Shown in pieces: positions 13,808 to 25,366 of a stretch of DNA of 64,000 bases. Below the pieces are notes generated by a model that did not search any database, was not told where the DNA came from, and saw only the letters and a list, made by a program, of their open reading frames with translations. The stretch is taken from the NCBI GenBank assembly GCA_905182985.1, contig CAJJDN010000028.1:351857-415856 (forward strand), read 5' to 3'. The position numbers and the translations under genes were made by a program. This DNA is from Paramecium sonneborni. Lineage: Eukaryota > Ciliophora > Oligohymenophorea > Peniculida > Parameciidae. Each line of letters starts with the position of its first letter. The first letter of the stretch is position 1.

Positions 13808-16800
13808 ATGAGTGAATAAGGTATATTACATTTCAGCATAAATAGAAGTTCAAAATGAAGCACCTAATTAGGATTAGCCTTAGGAGAACTAAAAAAGATT
13901 CATGAACCTATTTAGTTTGGTGAATTATGTATTAAGTTTATGATATGAAAATTTAGATGATTGGAAAAGGTAAAGAAGATCCAATAGATTTAGTAGAATT
14001 TAGTGTGCATGGCAAACTATTGGCTGTATTTGGATAGTTATAAATATTAGTATACAAGAAAATCTTTAAATTTATTTGACGCAGAGAACAAAATTAGATT
14101 ATGGGCAATATGGATGATAGAATGGATGTATAATAATTAAGATTAAATTCATATTAGTTGGTTTGATAGATTCATTATTACTGTCATTTTATTAAACTCC
14201 ATTTTATTGGCAATATAAGATTACAGTTGGAGAGAGACAAATTTGGAGGCACCAAATAATTGGACAGACAGTTTCGAATATTTATTTACTGCCATATTTA
14301 TTATAGAGTTCTTTTTAAAAGTTATTGCTATGGGATTTTTATTTGATAAATAGACATATTTAAGAGATGGATGGAACTTTATTGATTTTATTGTTGTAAT
14401 AACAGGAATTATTTCACTTTTCATTTCTGCTAGAGTTTCAGCTATTAGAATTGTAAGAATAATGAGACCACTTAGATCTATTAATTCATTAAAAGAAATG
14501 AAAGTTCTTATTATTACATTATTAGATTCTTTACCTGCTTTAGGTAATGTAGTTATATTCTTACTATTTATTATCATCCTTTTTGGAATATTAGGATTAT
14601 AAATATTTATGGGTGCATTAGAGAATAGATGTAGAATAACAGAATATCCTATAGGAAATATTTGGAAAGCTTCGAATTATTCAAAATTATGTTAGGATTC
14701 ATCAAATTGTCCAGAAGGAACATATTGTGGTAATCCAAATACTTATAATTTACCTTAATAAGAATCTGATGATGAAAATTTTAATTTTGGTTATACAAAT
14801 TTTAATAATATAATTTCAGCTACATTCACTATTTTTTAAGCTTTAACAACTGAAGGTTGGACAAAATTGATTTTTATTTATTAAGAAGCCTTATCTACAA
14901 CAATAGTGTTCATATATTTTTTATTACTCATTTTTTTGGGATCTTTCTTTGTTGTAAATTTAATTTTAGCTGTTATTAATGATAGTTTTATGGCTGCTTA
15001 AATGAAATCAATTATGAAAAATTCACAAATTTCAGCTTCATCTTTATAATAAGAAGAATAAAATGAAGATATTGAAGAAGGAGATTAATAAATTGATCCA
15101 ATAGCTTTAACTAGCAATATTCATAATGAAGATTAGACATAAAACCATCAATTTGAACATGATTAATAAATAAATGAACCAATTTAATAAAACATTAATG
15201 AAACAAATGCTATAAAAAGTTAAGATATTTTAAATAATGGTGGATTAAAATAAATATCAAAAAGTAATAGTGTAGAATAAGTTAATTAGCCACTTCGATA
15301 ATAATCAAAATAAAGATTCTAAAAATAAAAACAAACTAAATTTAAAGAATTTTAATTGATTTTAATAGTCATTATAGAAAATAAGTACTTATATATAATA
15401 ATAAAGGTATTTTTTGTCATTTATAACTTGTATAATTATATTAAATACAATAACTTTATCTTTGGATAGATATCCAATATCTAAAACTGAATATGAAATA
15501 TTGGATATAGCAAATTAAATATTTACTGTAATTTTCACAATAGAAATGTTATTAAAACTAATAGCATTTGATATTAATTATTTGAAAGATTCAATGAATA
15601 TTTTTGATGCAGTAATAGTGATTCTATCATTAATTGAATGGATTCTTAGCAGTGCTGGTAATGATTCAAGTGGAGGAAGTTTCTCTGCTATTTAAGCATT
15701 TAGAACACTTAGATTATTTAGATTATTTAAATTAGCACGTACATGGAGTAGTTTTAGAAAATTATTAACTGCTATTGCAGCAACGATAGGTGGAATAGCT
15801 TATTTTATTATTCTCTTATTATTATTTATGAGTGTGGCAGCACTTTTGGGCATGGAATTATTTGCTTATAAAACGCCGTATAGATATAATTTTAATAATT
15901 ATTTAACATCAATGTTAGTAGTATTTATGTTATTGACAAATGAGTCTTGGAATACAATTGCTTATACTTTTATGTATGATTTAGAATCTATATACCCAGT
16001 TATTTATTTTGTGGTAGTAATTATTTTTGGAAACTTCATTCTACTTAAATTATTCATTGCGATTTTGATAAATAATTTTCATGAAGCAAATATTGATTCA
16101 AGTTAATATCTTGAAGAAAATCGTAATCAGTAATCAAGCAAACATGAATAATCTATTGGAGATAATTTATAGAGTATTAAAATCAATTAAGTATCTCCAG
16201 AACAGATTTAATAATCATTTTAGATTATAAAATCTTCAGCTAATTAATAAACAAATAATAATACATCTTCAAGATTTAAGAATCTATCATTATAATTTAT
16301 GACTACACCAACAGTTTTAAATAGTACTCTTAATTAGTCAGTATTAGAAGGAGTTTCTTTGTATATATTTCCCCCTTAAAGTAAAATTAGATTAAAGGTT
16401 AGTAAATTAATTAATCATAAATATTTTGAGTTGTTTATTTTAATTATTATTATAATCTCTAGCATTTTATTAGCTTTAGATGATCCACTTTCATCATCAA
16501 ATAGTGTAGCTTTAAATGTTGTAGATGAAATTATTACAGTCTTATTCATTTGTGAAGCTTTACTTAAAATAATTCATAAAGGATTTATTATTAATGGTCC
16601 TGATAGTTATTTGAGATCTCCAGGTAATATATTAGATCTTATTGTTATTGTTTTTTCATCTTTAGCTTTTGATGAAAATTAAGCATAAACTTTTTCAAAA
16701 ATAAAGATATTAAGAGTTATTAGAGTTTTAAGGCCACTTAGATTAATAGTTAGAAATGAAGATTTAAAAATGTCAATAAATGCTTTATTCAATAGTTTAT

Positions 16801-18716
16801 CTTAAATGATGAATATTGCTTTAGTTTGTCTAATTTTCTTTTTATTATTTGGAATATTTGGAGTGACATAATTTAAAGGATCTTATTATTATTGTGATAT
16901 ATATGAAGTTAATGATAAATTAGAATGTTTAGATAATGGTGGATCATGGACAAATAAGAAATTCAATTTTGATAATGTTTTAAATGCTATGATTACTTTA
17001 TTTGTAATATCAACAACAGAAGGATGGATTAATTTAATGTCTGATGGTATTGATAGTAGAGGAATTGATCTTAATCCAAAAGAAAATAATGCATATGGAT
17101 GGGCATGTTATTTTGTTATTTTTATTATTGTTGGTTCATTTTTTATAATTAATTTATTTGCTGGAGTTATTGTTGAAGCATTTTAAAGTGAAAAAGATAG
17201 ATTAAGTTAAATGAGAGAAATATCTAAATAAGAATTAGAATGGTATGAAATATAAAAAAAGATTTATTCAAGTAATCCAATAGAGAAATTTAAAATCTCA
17301 AAAAACAAATTAATCAAAAAACTCAATGAATTTATATCATCTGATAAATTTGAGATTTTTATTTTAAGTGTAATCATTTTAAATACTTGTGTAATGACGA
17401 TTTAATATTTAAGATCCCCAAAAGAATTAACAGATGCTATATAAATATTAAATTGGATATTTTTAGCAATATTTTCAATAGAAGCGATATTAAAATTAAT
17501 AGTATACAAAAGATTTTATTTTACATTTGGTTGGAATGTATTTGATTTTACAGTTGTTCTTTTAACATTATTAGGAGTAATATTAGAATAAAGTGATGTA
17601 TTAAGTAATGTTGGAACAGCTACATCTATATTAAGAACATTTAGAATTTTTAGAGTATTAAGACTAATAAAAAGTGCTAAGAATTTAAGAATTATATTTG
17701 GAACATTTCTTGTAACATTACCTGGTTTAGTGAGTGTAGGAGGTTTATTAGGAATTATGTTATTTATATTTGCTGTTATATTTATGAATTTATTTCCATA
17801 TGTAAAAAGAGGTGAAGGAGTTACTGATAATTCTAATTTTAGTTCTTTTGGAGTTAGTTTATTTACATTATTTAAATGTTCAACTGGAGAAGATTGGAAT
17901 TTAGTTATGATGGATATTGCTAGAAGTTCATAACCAAATGATATTTGTTTGGATTTTAATGATTATGTTAATTATACAGAATATGGATTTATGGATTGTG
18001 GTAATTTTGCAGGAATACTTTTAATGATTATATTCATGATTATTGTATCATTAATTATGTTGAATTTATTTGTTGCTATCATTATTGAAGTAAAAATCAA
18101 TTTAATTATATATATTAATAGGGTTTCTAAAATACTAGTAAAGAAGAGAATGCATCAATTAAAAAATTAGATGTAGAGAATTTTCAATAATTATGGAAAG
18201 ATTATGATAAAGATGCTACTGGATTTATATAATGTAAATATTTCACCTAATTTATGATATCATTACCACAACCCTTAGGAGTAATTATTATTTTATATTT
18301 ACTAGTGGTTGAAATTGAAATATTCACCAGCATAATAAAGAATACGAATGGCTTAATTAAATTTACCTGTTTATAATTTAAATGGCAAAAATATGTTTTA
18401 TTATTATCAAGCTCTTATTTGTGTTGCTCAAGATTATTTAGAATCAAGTGGATTTATATCTAAGTATATCATATTACTATTATATAGTTTTGATATCTCT
18501 AAAGATATTGTTAAATTAAAATTACAACCATTAATAGAAAAAGCATTTTCTCAAGTATCAAACTTAGAAACTGAATTCGATAGTAGCTAATTTATGGCTG
18601 CTGTTCTAATCTAATAGAATGCTAAAAGATGTTTTAAAAAATTAAAAAAATTAAAAAGTTCTCTAGTTGTAGCTTAATATACTAATGATGATGAAGTGCA
18701 ATAATTTGTTTCTTGA
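13808..18716 (+). CDS. Voltage-gated calcium channel alpha-1 subunit (four-domain CaV)
   Basis: This pore-forming subunit lets Ca2+ into the cell on depolarisation; in Paramecium such channels drive ciliary reversal. There are four repeats of six helices. S4 segments carry spaced arginines (domain I RIVRIMRPLR, II FRTLRLFRLFKLAR, III KILRVIRVLRPLR, IV TFRIFRVLRLIK). The pore loops are TTEGW (14846-14860), TNESW (15936-15950), TTEGW (17013-17027) and TGEDW (17883-17897), an EEEE ring that predicts Ca2+ selectivity. An EF-hand-like stretch (DYDKDATGF) follows domain IV. Introns 13821-13845, 15385-15406, 18090-18121 and 18281-18305 are firm; 18464-18487 is probable. Near the start, introns 13929-13956 and 13970-14003 flank a 13-nt exon. 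This is the only arrangement I found that keeps frame (1,572 residues) and is tentative. Confidence 0.96.
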
Positions 18717-18842
18717 TGATATATATTTTTTATATTATTCTATCTTCTTGTCATGTATTAAATATGTCTTATTTACTATATAATATTTATTATCAGTTTT
18801 TCATTTATTCAAGAATTTAGTTGTTAAAAAATAATTATTAAG

Positions 18843-19655
18843 ATGAAATCAATTTCATTTTAAGGGAACATCTCTATTCAAGATTTATACAAAAAAGGAA
18901 TTCAACAAAATGTCGAACTTAAACTTTCTGATGATTAATCTGTTCGAAATATTCTGCCTTTAAGAATTCAAAATTTTGAAATCAAACGATTAGAATGGAA
19001 AGACTTTATTGGAAAACCAGATGAAGAATCACCTTGGATTGCTCATTGTTATTGGAATAATTCTTATGAATATTACTTTATTTAAGATAGAGAATAAGTT
19101 AATTATAGAGAATAATCTCCATTACGTTTACCCAGAATACCATTACAATAAATTAATCAAGTTAATTAGTTAAATATTAAAACTGAAAATGTTAGGACAT
19201 CTAGTGCTAATAAAATTAAAAGATTACCTACTCCAACCATTAATCATTCACCTTAAAGAACAGTTAATAGAAGCAATTCTAGTTCTGCTATAAGAAAGTA
19301 ATCTCCTAATGGTCATAAAATTAAATTAAGTGTTAAATGTAAGTTCCTTGAAAAATCTTGGGCAAAATCTAAAAAAGATGAACTATTATTAGAACATGAA
19401 ACTGGACATTATTTAATTGGATGTCTTTCTGCTTTAGAATTTAAAAAAAAAGTAGAATCTTCTGATGTGACTAAGTCAAATAATCATTAATAATAAATTA
19501 GAAATATCTTTAGACAGAATCTAAAGGAATTTTTAGAAATTGAAAAAGATTATGATGATGAAACTAATCATTTTAAAGATGTTGAAAAATAAAAAATGTG
19601 GAATAAAAAATTAAAGGAACAATTACTATTATATGAATGTTATTTTAATCATTGA
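18843..19655 (+). CDS. Protein with HExxH motif resembling DUF922 zinc peptidases
   Basis: This is an intronless ORF of 270 residues. The N-terminal half has aromatic-rich segments (RLEWKDFIGKPDEESPWIA; CYWNNSYEYYF). A basic, Ser-rich linker follows. The C-terminal half contains a tryptophan (FLEKSWAKSKKDELLL) followed by EHETGHYLIG. HETGH is a perfect HExxH zinc-binding motif with hydrophobic flanks. The motif plus its upstream Trp/Lys/Leu helix resembles the bacterial DUF922 family (HEQGHFDI). There is no signal peptide, so it would act in the cytosol. Peptidase activity is an inference; a third zinc ligand is not obvious. The gene converges on the next with 24 bp between stops. Confidence 0.7.
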
Positions 19656-19679
19656 AAAAAATAAAGATTTCATATTAAA

Positions 19680-20469
19680 TCAAGACTTTTCTGTATACTC
19701 ATTTTCAATTAATATTTCATTTAATTCTGTTTTAAAACTTTACAAATATTCTTTTAAAGATTCAATATGATAATCATATTATAATGAAAGATGATTTATA
19801 AATTCTAATAATTCCTACGTCAATTTTCTTTCTTTATTTTGTCTTAAGCGATTTCTAAATAAAATATCATTCAATGACTTTTAACTTTAACCTTTCGTTA
19901 AAAATATTGCTTCTTTTAAAGTACTAATTTGATCTTAAAGTATGTCTAGTACTTTTTAATTTTCTTATAATTCTATTTCAGCATTCATTAAAGTTTATCT
20001 TTATTCATACAAAGAAGATTAACAACTAATATAAATTTATAATAATTTACTATTAGAAATTCTCTTCTATTTCATTATAACCAGCTTCCACTACCTTTTT
20101 ATACTCTTCTTTATAATCCTAAAAGTGATCTCCTGATGTTTTAATCCTTCTTCCACATAAAAGATTCTTAAATCGAGAACTCTTATGTTAAACTAATTAC
20201 TATTTTTTTTCTAAGGTATCAACTAAAAATTTATCATTAAATTATTCAACTTCTCTAGATATATTCCTTGATCTTTCAGTGGGTAATGAGAAAGTTAATT
20301 GTTTTTTTAATGGGTGCTTTATTGAAATTTTAAGTAAATTTTGAGGAGGAGTTTTTAAAAATTTAGACTTTTCTTTGATAATGGTATTTTTATTTAAGAT
20401 AAATGATTTCAATTAAGTACTGTCAGTCATAGTTGTACACTTATCATCTTTTCTATTGACAGAATCCAT
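19680..20469 (-). CDS. Coiled-coil protein, unknown function
   Basis: ATG is at 20469 and TGA at 19680-19682. Intron 20026-20050 (25 nt) leaves 254 residues. The N-terminal third is basic with a CTTMTDSTQ stretch and no domain that I know. From about residue 95 it is helical and charged (EVEQFNDKFLVDTLEKKQQ; EIELQENQKVLDILQDQIST; LNDILFRNRLRQNKERK), ending ELNEILIENEYTEKS. It could be a structural or ciliary coiled-coil protein. The frame is also open upstream into the beta-mannosidase gene, but an intron there supplies that gene's own stop (see findings), so I treat this as a separate gene. Confidence 0.7.
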
Positions 20470-20626
20470 TATTAAGTATAAAATAAGTTTTAGATAAAAT
20501 AATTTAATAAAAGATTCTGAGGACATCTTTTCTAATAGTTTAGAACATTTGCTTATTAAACACATAAATGAAGTTAAATTTTAATTAATTATCATATCTT
20601 TCATTTTTTTTAATTTAGAAGAATTC

Positions 20627-23304
20627 TCAGGCTTTTTCAGATCTAAGAATAATTATGTAATCATATACAAATTAAGTGCATTAACTTTCTCATTCAATAG
20701 TAGATCTTCATTCTCTACTGCATTCAATTATAAATCATAATAACTGAAGAAACTAAATTTTCTTGATTCTTTCATGGTTACTTTGTAAGGAACATCAGGA
20801 AGTAAATCAAAGAAATTATCAGAAAGATTGATGCAATCTGTATTACTAAATACATAAACATATTTAGCATATGATTTCGATAAAAAAGTGATTGTATTGG
20901 CTTGTAAAGTATAGGAAATATCAGGCTTTTAGAGCTGCCATTCTTTGGGTCTTCCAAAATTATATATGCCTTGATAATCACAATTTTTTTGATCGCAATA
21001 AAAACTATTAATTAGTTTGTATATACTTCATTTACAAATATAAGGATTTATATGTTTGATTGTAATTTTGAACATAATAATTCAATAGTTTTTTTGAAGC
21101 ATTTTAAGAGATTTCTATAAATTTATAATCCCAGGATTTAAGAATAAAACCATTATATTATTTCAATTTTAAGGTAACATTACCAGTATAATTAGATACA
21201 TTATCATTAACTAAAAAGACTTCTATCTAATCTTCAGTTTATTTAGGGGTTAAGATAGGATCAGAATGATACTTTTTAGCAGCATAATGTCCTGCTTTCC
21301 AACAACCATAATAATCAACAGATGCCCAAGATATAACAGGCCATACATCATTAATTTACCAATAAAAGGTGCCCATATTATATGGTTTTGCAGATCTTAA
21401 TGAGGAGATAGCAGTTTGCAATGATAAATATTGAATAATTTAGGAGCAATAAGTTAATTATAAGAAAGAGTGAATATTTGAATTATAATTAGTATAATTT
21501 TTTAAGTATTCTTTGATTAATGGAATCCCTATTATATGTCTTTCATGGATTTGAAAAATTGGAGAATCAAAATTCAAATCATATAATTTGGGTACAACCT
21601 TTTAAAAATTATTGACATCAATCATAGCTTGCATTCCATACTCACTATTAAATCTACCAATAAATATAGTATAATTTTCTATTTAATGTTTGGAAGCCCA
21701 AACTCCCCAATAATGAATATCTCCAAATCCTAATTATGATGCATTATTGACAGAAGTAGATGGAGATGTAGGCCAATAATATCTATAGAATATATAGATT
21801 AATACATTTCTGGTTGTATTTCATTGAGAACATTAGGAATGGCATATAAAAATAATAAATCATACCATTGTTAAAGCATAGTAATTTCTTATTCAACTCT
21901 ATTCCTTTTCCAACCCCATTCTTTCCATCCTATTTCTACTTCATTATTTCCATTCCATAAAACAATAGATGGATGAATTCTAAGTCTTTTTACATTATCT
22001 TTTAATTCTGCTTAAACATTTGCAATAAAATCATCAGTTCCTGGATACATAGCACAAGCAAACATTAAATCATGCCAAATGATAATACCATATTTATCTG
22101 CTAATTCATAAAAGATGTCATATTCAAATTAACCTCCGCCCCAGAATCTTAAACCATTATAACCTGCAGCAATTGAATCTTAAAATATTCTTTCATATAT
22201 TGAAGGATTCTTCAAGGCTCTAGGCAAGGACATCTCTGGAGGTATATAATTAGCACCTTTTAAATACACATCCTTTTTTAAATATGAAGATAATATACTC
22301 TTCCATTAATTCTAAATTTAAATGATTGAGTTTATTCTCCATCTTTTTCTTAAATCCACTACACAACCCTAAAACCTGTTGTTATCTTCATATAATCAAC
22401 ATATGAATCATTTTTTATTAGATATGCTTACAATTGATATAACTTTTGTTAGCCTTATCCAATTGGCCACCACAATTCAATATCACTTACATTATATAAA
22501 AACTTAGTGTTTATCGAATTTAAAGGGTATTGATTATTTATAATAATTTCATCCAAACCTTTAAATTGCACTTCAATTATGTAAACACCAACATTTATTA
22601 AATAAGTTTCAATATTAATTTCAATAACAACGCTTTTTTCATAAATCTTCAATGCTTTTGCGTGCATACTTACAATTCTTCCATAATCATATTAATCTAA
22701 ATAAACATCTTTCCATATGCCACATGTCACAATTCTTGGTCCCCAATCCCATCCATAATGATATGCAGCTTTCCTCGAATAAGTATAATTGTAAGGCAAA
22801 TTCAAAGGACTATCTTATAACTATTTCATTAGATCATGTAAAGCTGCGGAATGAAAATAAATTCTTAATGTATTTTCAACTTATAAATTCTAAATCATCA
22901 CTCTCCAAGTTCTATGTTAATTATTTGCTTTTAATATCTTCCTATTACTCTGCATATACATACTTAGATATCATTTAAATACACATCAGCGTGAGTGTCT
23001 AATCCTTCAAAAACTAATTCATTAATATCATAATTGGATTCATTATTTGTAAATTCCAATTTATATTCCCAATCTTCTAATTCCAATTCATACATACTCA
23101 ATAAATTATCCTCTAACATTATTCAACTTAGTTACCAAAATAAGGATCCCCTATTAATTTGTTGTCTAATAAATCCATATGAATCGTAGATGGTACATTT
23201 GCAGGATACCATGTATTATTATCAGATCTTCTAAATTTCCATCCTTTATTTAGATTTGTTATCAGACGTGCAGTTGTTACTGTAATTATAAATAATATGA
23301 GCAT
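20627..23304 (-). CDS. Beta-mannosidase, glycoside hydrolase family 2, secreted/lysosomal
   Basis: The enzyme cleaves terminal beta-mannose from N-glycan fragments, normally in lysosomes. ATG is at 23304 and a signal peptide follows (MLILFIITVTTARLI). Introns 23113-23135, 22938-22963, 22273-22298, 21783-21805, 21005-21026 and 20643-20668 leave 843 residues, normal for the family. The sugar-binding domain holds NVPSTIHMDLLDN and DPYF. The TIM barrel shows the acid/base Glu in WNGNNEVEIGW (near 21940-21960) and the nucleophile Glu in FNSEYGMQAM (near 21640-21655). YNMGTFYWQINDVWPVISW and DYYGCWKAGHYAAKK follow. The C-terminal Ig-like domain ends SDNFFDLLPDVPYKV. The last intron is what provides the stop (20627-20629). 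Confidence 0.95.
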
Positions 23305-23419
23305 TTTTATATTATTTTTATTAAATATATAGTAAATATAAAAGAAAGTACGTATTATTTAAAAATAATGAATAAGATTTACTTTAATTCAATTATATTT
23401 AAGATTTAAAATACACTAA

Positions 23420-24231
23420 TCATTTCTATTTCACAATGTTCTTGATTTCTCTCCATATTTCATCTACTTATCTTTCAGCATTGATTTCATGCAAAATGTT
23501 TCTCCTAAAATAATATACATCAATTTATACTTTCTATAATAATCAACAATTGGAAATGTTTTGCTCTAATATACTCTTAATCTGTTTCTGATAGTACTCT
23601 CTTTATCATCTTCTCTTTAGATTAATTCTTCTCCTGTAATATCATCCTTTCCATATTATTTTGGAGGATTAAACTTATAGTTATAAGTTCTTCCAGAAGT
23701 AAGATGGGTCCATCTACCTCCTAATCGATCAATAACAGTATCTTCTTTGACGTTCATGAAGATAGCTTGATCAATCTATTATCCACTCTGTTTTAAAATT
23801 TCATCCAATTTTTGAGCTTAAGGAATAGTTCTTGGGAATCCATCTAAAATAGCTCCATTAGCACATGCAGGTCTAAATTAAAGAAAATAATTACTTGGCT
23901 AACTAGTATTTGATTAGATTACACATAACTTCATCCTCAATTAACTCTCCTCTATCCATAATACCTTTAAGACGCTTTCCAAAATCACTTCCAGACCTAA
24001 CTTCTTCTCTAAGAAGATCTCCAGTTGATAAATGGCACATACAAAAACGTGCAAGCATTTTTGCTGAATGTGTACCCTTTCCTATAAATCTAAAACGTAA
24101 ACTTTACCTGCTCCAGGCATTCCCAGTAATATAATACGTTTCTTCAACCCTTCTTCTTAACAACGATATCTTGTGTACAACTCAGAAATTAGAGCCTTCT
24201 CAGAGATTTCTGAGTATGCCTTAGTATCCAT
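23420..24231 (-). CDS. Adenylate kinase
   Basis: This nucleoside monophosphate kinase interconverts AMP + ATP and 2 ADP. ATG is at 24231 and TGA at 23420-23422. Introns 24082-24107, 23873-23894 and 23505-23530 leave 245 residues. The P-loop is GMPGAGKGTHS, split by the first intron. Then come the AMP-binding LSTGDLLREEV, the GFPRT motif in ILDGFPRTIPQAQ, and a long-form LID (GGRWTHLTSGRTYNYKFNPP) without zinc cysteines, followed by RLRVYQSKT. A 20-residue N-terminal extension precedes the P-loop. There is no targeting peptide, so it is probably cytosolic or ciliary. Its length and LID match long-form (AK2-like) enzymes. Confidence 0.96.
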
Positions 24232-24274
24232 TATTAATGAAAAAATAATTTTGCCAACTAATTATTATAAAATT

Positions 24275-25027
24275 TCATTAATCAACATCTTCTTCAACAA
24301 TTTCTTCTTCTAACTCATCTATTACTTCTTCACTTTCAGATGCTATTTATTAGATTGTATAATAATAATACCTGCATAATCAGGATTTTAATGATTTTTT
24401 AAATGAGCTGTAAGATTACTTGATTAACTGAATCGCTTTTAGCAATCAGGATACTTACAAGAATATGGTTTTTCTCCAGTATGAGTACGCATATGAGTTT
24501 TAAGATTAAAATCTAAAGAGAATCCTTTTTAACATAATTCACATTTAAAAGGTTTTTCACCAGTGTGTACTAATTAATGTCTTCTCAATTTAGAATTATC
24601 AAAGAATGTTTTTTTACAAGTAGTTACAGGACATACATAAAATTTGGGAACAGTAACTTTTTTTATTTTTGGTTGTTAAGCAACAGCTTGCTAGTGAGTA
24701 AAATAATTGAATTACTTTTTTCATTTATGTCATTTTTTGTAATAATTGACTTAATTCTTAAGTATTAGTAGTACTATTGGCTAGTAGTCTTTATAATTCT
24801 TAATGTGTTCTATTGATAGAAGCTTAATAATTAATTCTTGGCTTTTATTGTTTAGTATCATAAATATCATTGACTTTGACCCATTTTTTAATATAGATAT
24901 CTTTAGCTCCTGGAAGAATGTTAGGTACTCTAACTCTTTTAAATTCCCAACATTTTTATGGTAAATTAAGAAAGTATTCATCAGCATCATTGAAATATTA
25001 TTATTCACTTTCAGAATCGTGTTGCAT
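24275..25027 (-). CDS. Three-finger C2H2 zinc-finger protein, probable transcription factor
   Basis: ATG is at 25027 and TGA at 24275-24277. Introns 24691-24715 (25 nt) and 24343-24371 (29 nt) leave 232 residues. The N-terminal half is acidic to neutral with FKRVRVPNILPGAKDIYIKK. Three consecutive C2H2 fingers follow: finger 1 YVCPVTTCKKTF...LRRHQLVH, then TGEKPF linker, finger 2 KCELCQKGF...LKTHMRTH, TGEKPY linker, finger 3 SCKYPDCQKRF...LTAHLKNH. The linkers are the canonical TGEKP, which points to sequence-specific DNA binding of the YY1/ZFP family type. A very acidic tail (SESEEVIDELEEEIVEEDVD) may be an activation region. It is divergent from UFM1 with only 15 bp between the start codons. 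Confidence 0.93.
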
Positions 25028-25042
25028 TAATAAAAATTATAT

Positions 25043-25358
25043 ATGTAAAATAAGGTGACTTTTAAGATAGTAAATACCTCTGATCCAAATTTGGCATTCA
25101 GGACAGTATCGTAAATAAATATTAAATAATAAAAATAGAGTCCCATAAGAAGCTCCATTTAGTGCTGTTGTAAAATATGTAGCAGAAGAAGTAAATGAAT
25201 ATTATAATAAAGAATAGTTTAAAGTGAATCCAGCTACAAGTGCTATAATAACAAATGCAGGTACAGGAGTGTCACTTTAATAAACATCTGGAAATGTGTT
25301 TTTAAAACATGGTTCAGAATTGAAGATCATACCAAGAGATCGTGTAGGTTATTGTTGA
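25043..25358 (+). CDS. UFM1: Ubiquitin-fold modifier 1 (UFM1) precursor
   Basis: UFM1 is a ubiquitin-like tag conjugated by UBA5, UFC1 and UFL1, mainly to ER-associated ribosomal proteins. ATG is at 25043; intron 25111-25138 (28 nt) leaves 95 residues. Nearly every family signature is present: VTFKI at the start, DPNLAF, APFSAVVKYVAEE, NPATSAIITNAGTG, GNVFLKHGSELKIIPRDRVG. The C-terminus is VG-YC. By analogy with human UFM1 (VG-SC), a UFSP protease should remove the last two residues to expose the conjugating glycine. An insertion of about eight residues (NEYYNKEQ) follows the first helix, which makes it longer than the 85-residue human protein. Confidence 0.97.
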
Positions 25359-25366
25359 TATATATA

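Noticed and set aside
19680..23304. A single giant gene: beta-mannosidase fused to the downstream coiled-coil protein.
   Set aside because: A typical 26-nt intron at 20643-20668 gives the hydrolase its own TGA, and both parts then have exact codon totals (843 and 254 residues).
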